In this document: positions 63,973 to 64,000 of the stretch, piece by piece | How positions within the stretch are numbered: the stretch's first letter is position 1 | Layout: each line of letters opens with the position of its first letter | From: Gordonia sp. PP30 | GTDB lineage: Bacteria > Actinomycetota > Actinomycetes > Mycobacteriales > Mycobacteriaceae | Length of the DNA: 64,000 bases | Reading direction: 5' to 3' | Assembly (NCBI RefSeq): GCF_023100845.1 | Contig: NZ_CP095864.1 | Span: forward strand, 496,001 to 560,000 | Made by a program: the position numbers and the translations under genes | The notes under the pieces: generated by a model | Seen by the model: only the letters and a program-made list of their open reading frames with translations | Database searches by the model: none | What the model was told of the DNA's origin: nothing

Positions 63973-64000
63973 GTGGCGTCGACGACGAAGCCTGGGCGGC
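63973..64000 (+). CDS. 5' end of a divergent gene, possibly D-Ala-D-Ala carboxypeptidase
   Basis: GTG at 63973 preceded by GGAGGG at 6 nt; only nine codons (VASTTKPGR) are visible. In M. tuberculosis the gene divergent from ppa is the D-alanyl-D-alanine carboxypeptidase-like Rv3627c, so that is the likely identity. The sequence itself shows only the start. Confidence 0.4.

Overview
The window is very GC-rich, gene-dense actinobacterial DNA, most likely from the order Mycobacteriales and probably Gordonia or a close relative. Pointers are an F420-type PPOX enzyme, a DUF2993/LmeA-like protein, a SAM-IV-type riboswitch, an HspR/HAIR heat-shock site, frequent GTG starts with GTGA/ATGA stop-start overlaps, and gene neighbourhoods resembling the Mycobacterium tuberculosis Rv0357c-Rv0391 region (purA, Rv0358, Rv0359, DUF3151, Rv0361, fba, DedA; Rv0380c, pyrE, Rv0383c, clpB; purT, rhodanese, metZ). 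The species call is inference; synteny is from memory, not from a search.

Layout. 0-10.7 kb: glycogen branching enzyme (cut by the left edge) and glycogen phosphorylase, a DUF6325/SHOCT pair, a non-coding tandem-repeat region, an NAD(P)-binding reductase, an alpha/beta hydrolase, an NCS1 permease, a luciferase-like remnant and a phosphoesterase. 10.8-13.9 kb: an IS1634-type element split by an IS256-family element, with direct repeats visible at both levels. 14-22 kb: GntR regulator, a frameshifted amino-acid permease with a GntR-type operator, a DUF294 signalling protein, a CMD/AhpD-like protein, a DUF2993 protein, and a TetR-EamA pair whose transporter is also frameshifted.

22-32 kb: clpB with HAIR and SigH-like signals, then an accessory block: two half-transporters of the siderophore-import type behind a TetR-like palindrome abutting an IdeR-like box, TetR, an F420 enzyme, a Prx6 peroxiredoxin behind a 22-bp CsoR/CstR-like palindrome, and an M20 peptidase. 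32-47.7 kb: core genes (Rv0383c-like, pyrE, SpoU methyltransferase, acyl-CoA dehydrogenase and two SDRs under a divergent TetR, DedA, fba, Rv0361-like, DUF3151, FUSC, CDF zinc exporter, site-2 protease, Rv0358-like, purA). 47.7-64 kb: class III cyclase, purT with a long proline-rich tail, two tandem secreted paralogues, fprA, an Rv0361-like paralogue, rhodanese, metZ, a frameshifted AbiEi/DUF559 gene, isochorismate synthase, a SAM-IV riboswitch with a cysteine-desulfurase-like gene, a MarR-efflux pair, ppa and the first codons of a divergent gene.

The most unusual material is between genes: 22-bp degenerate tandem arrays with an exact 87-bp duplication, three GCGACA-ended cruciform elements, a 28-bp repeat shared in inverted orientation between two distant spacers, and GTTTCGAC-bounded hairpins. 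No tRNA, rRNA or CRISPR array was recognised.
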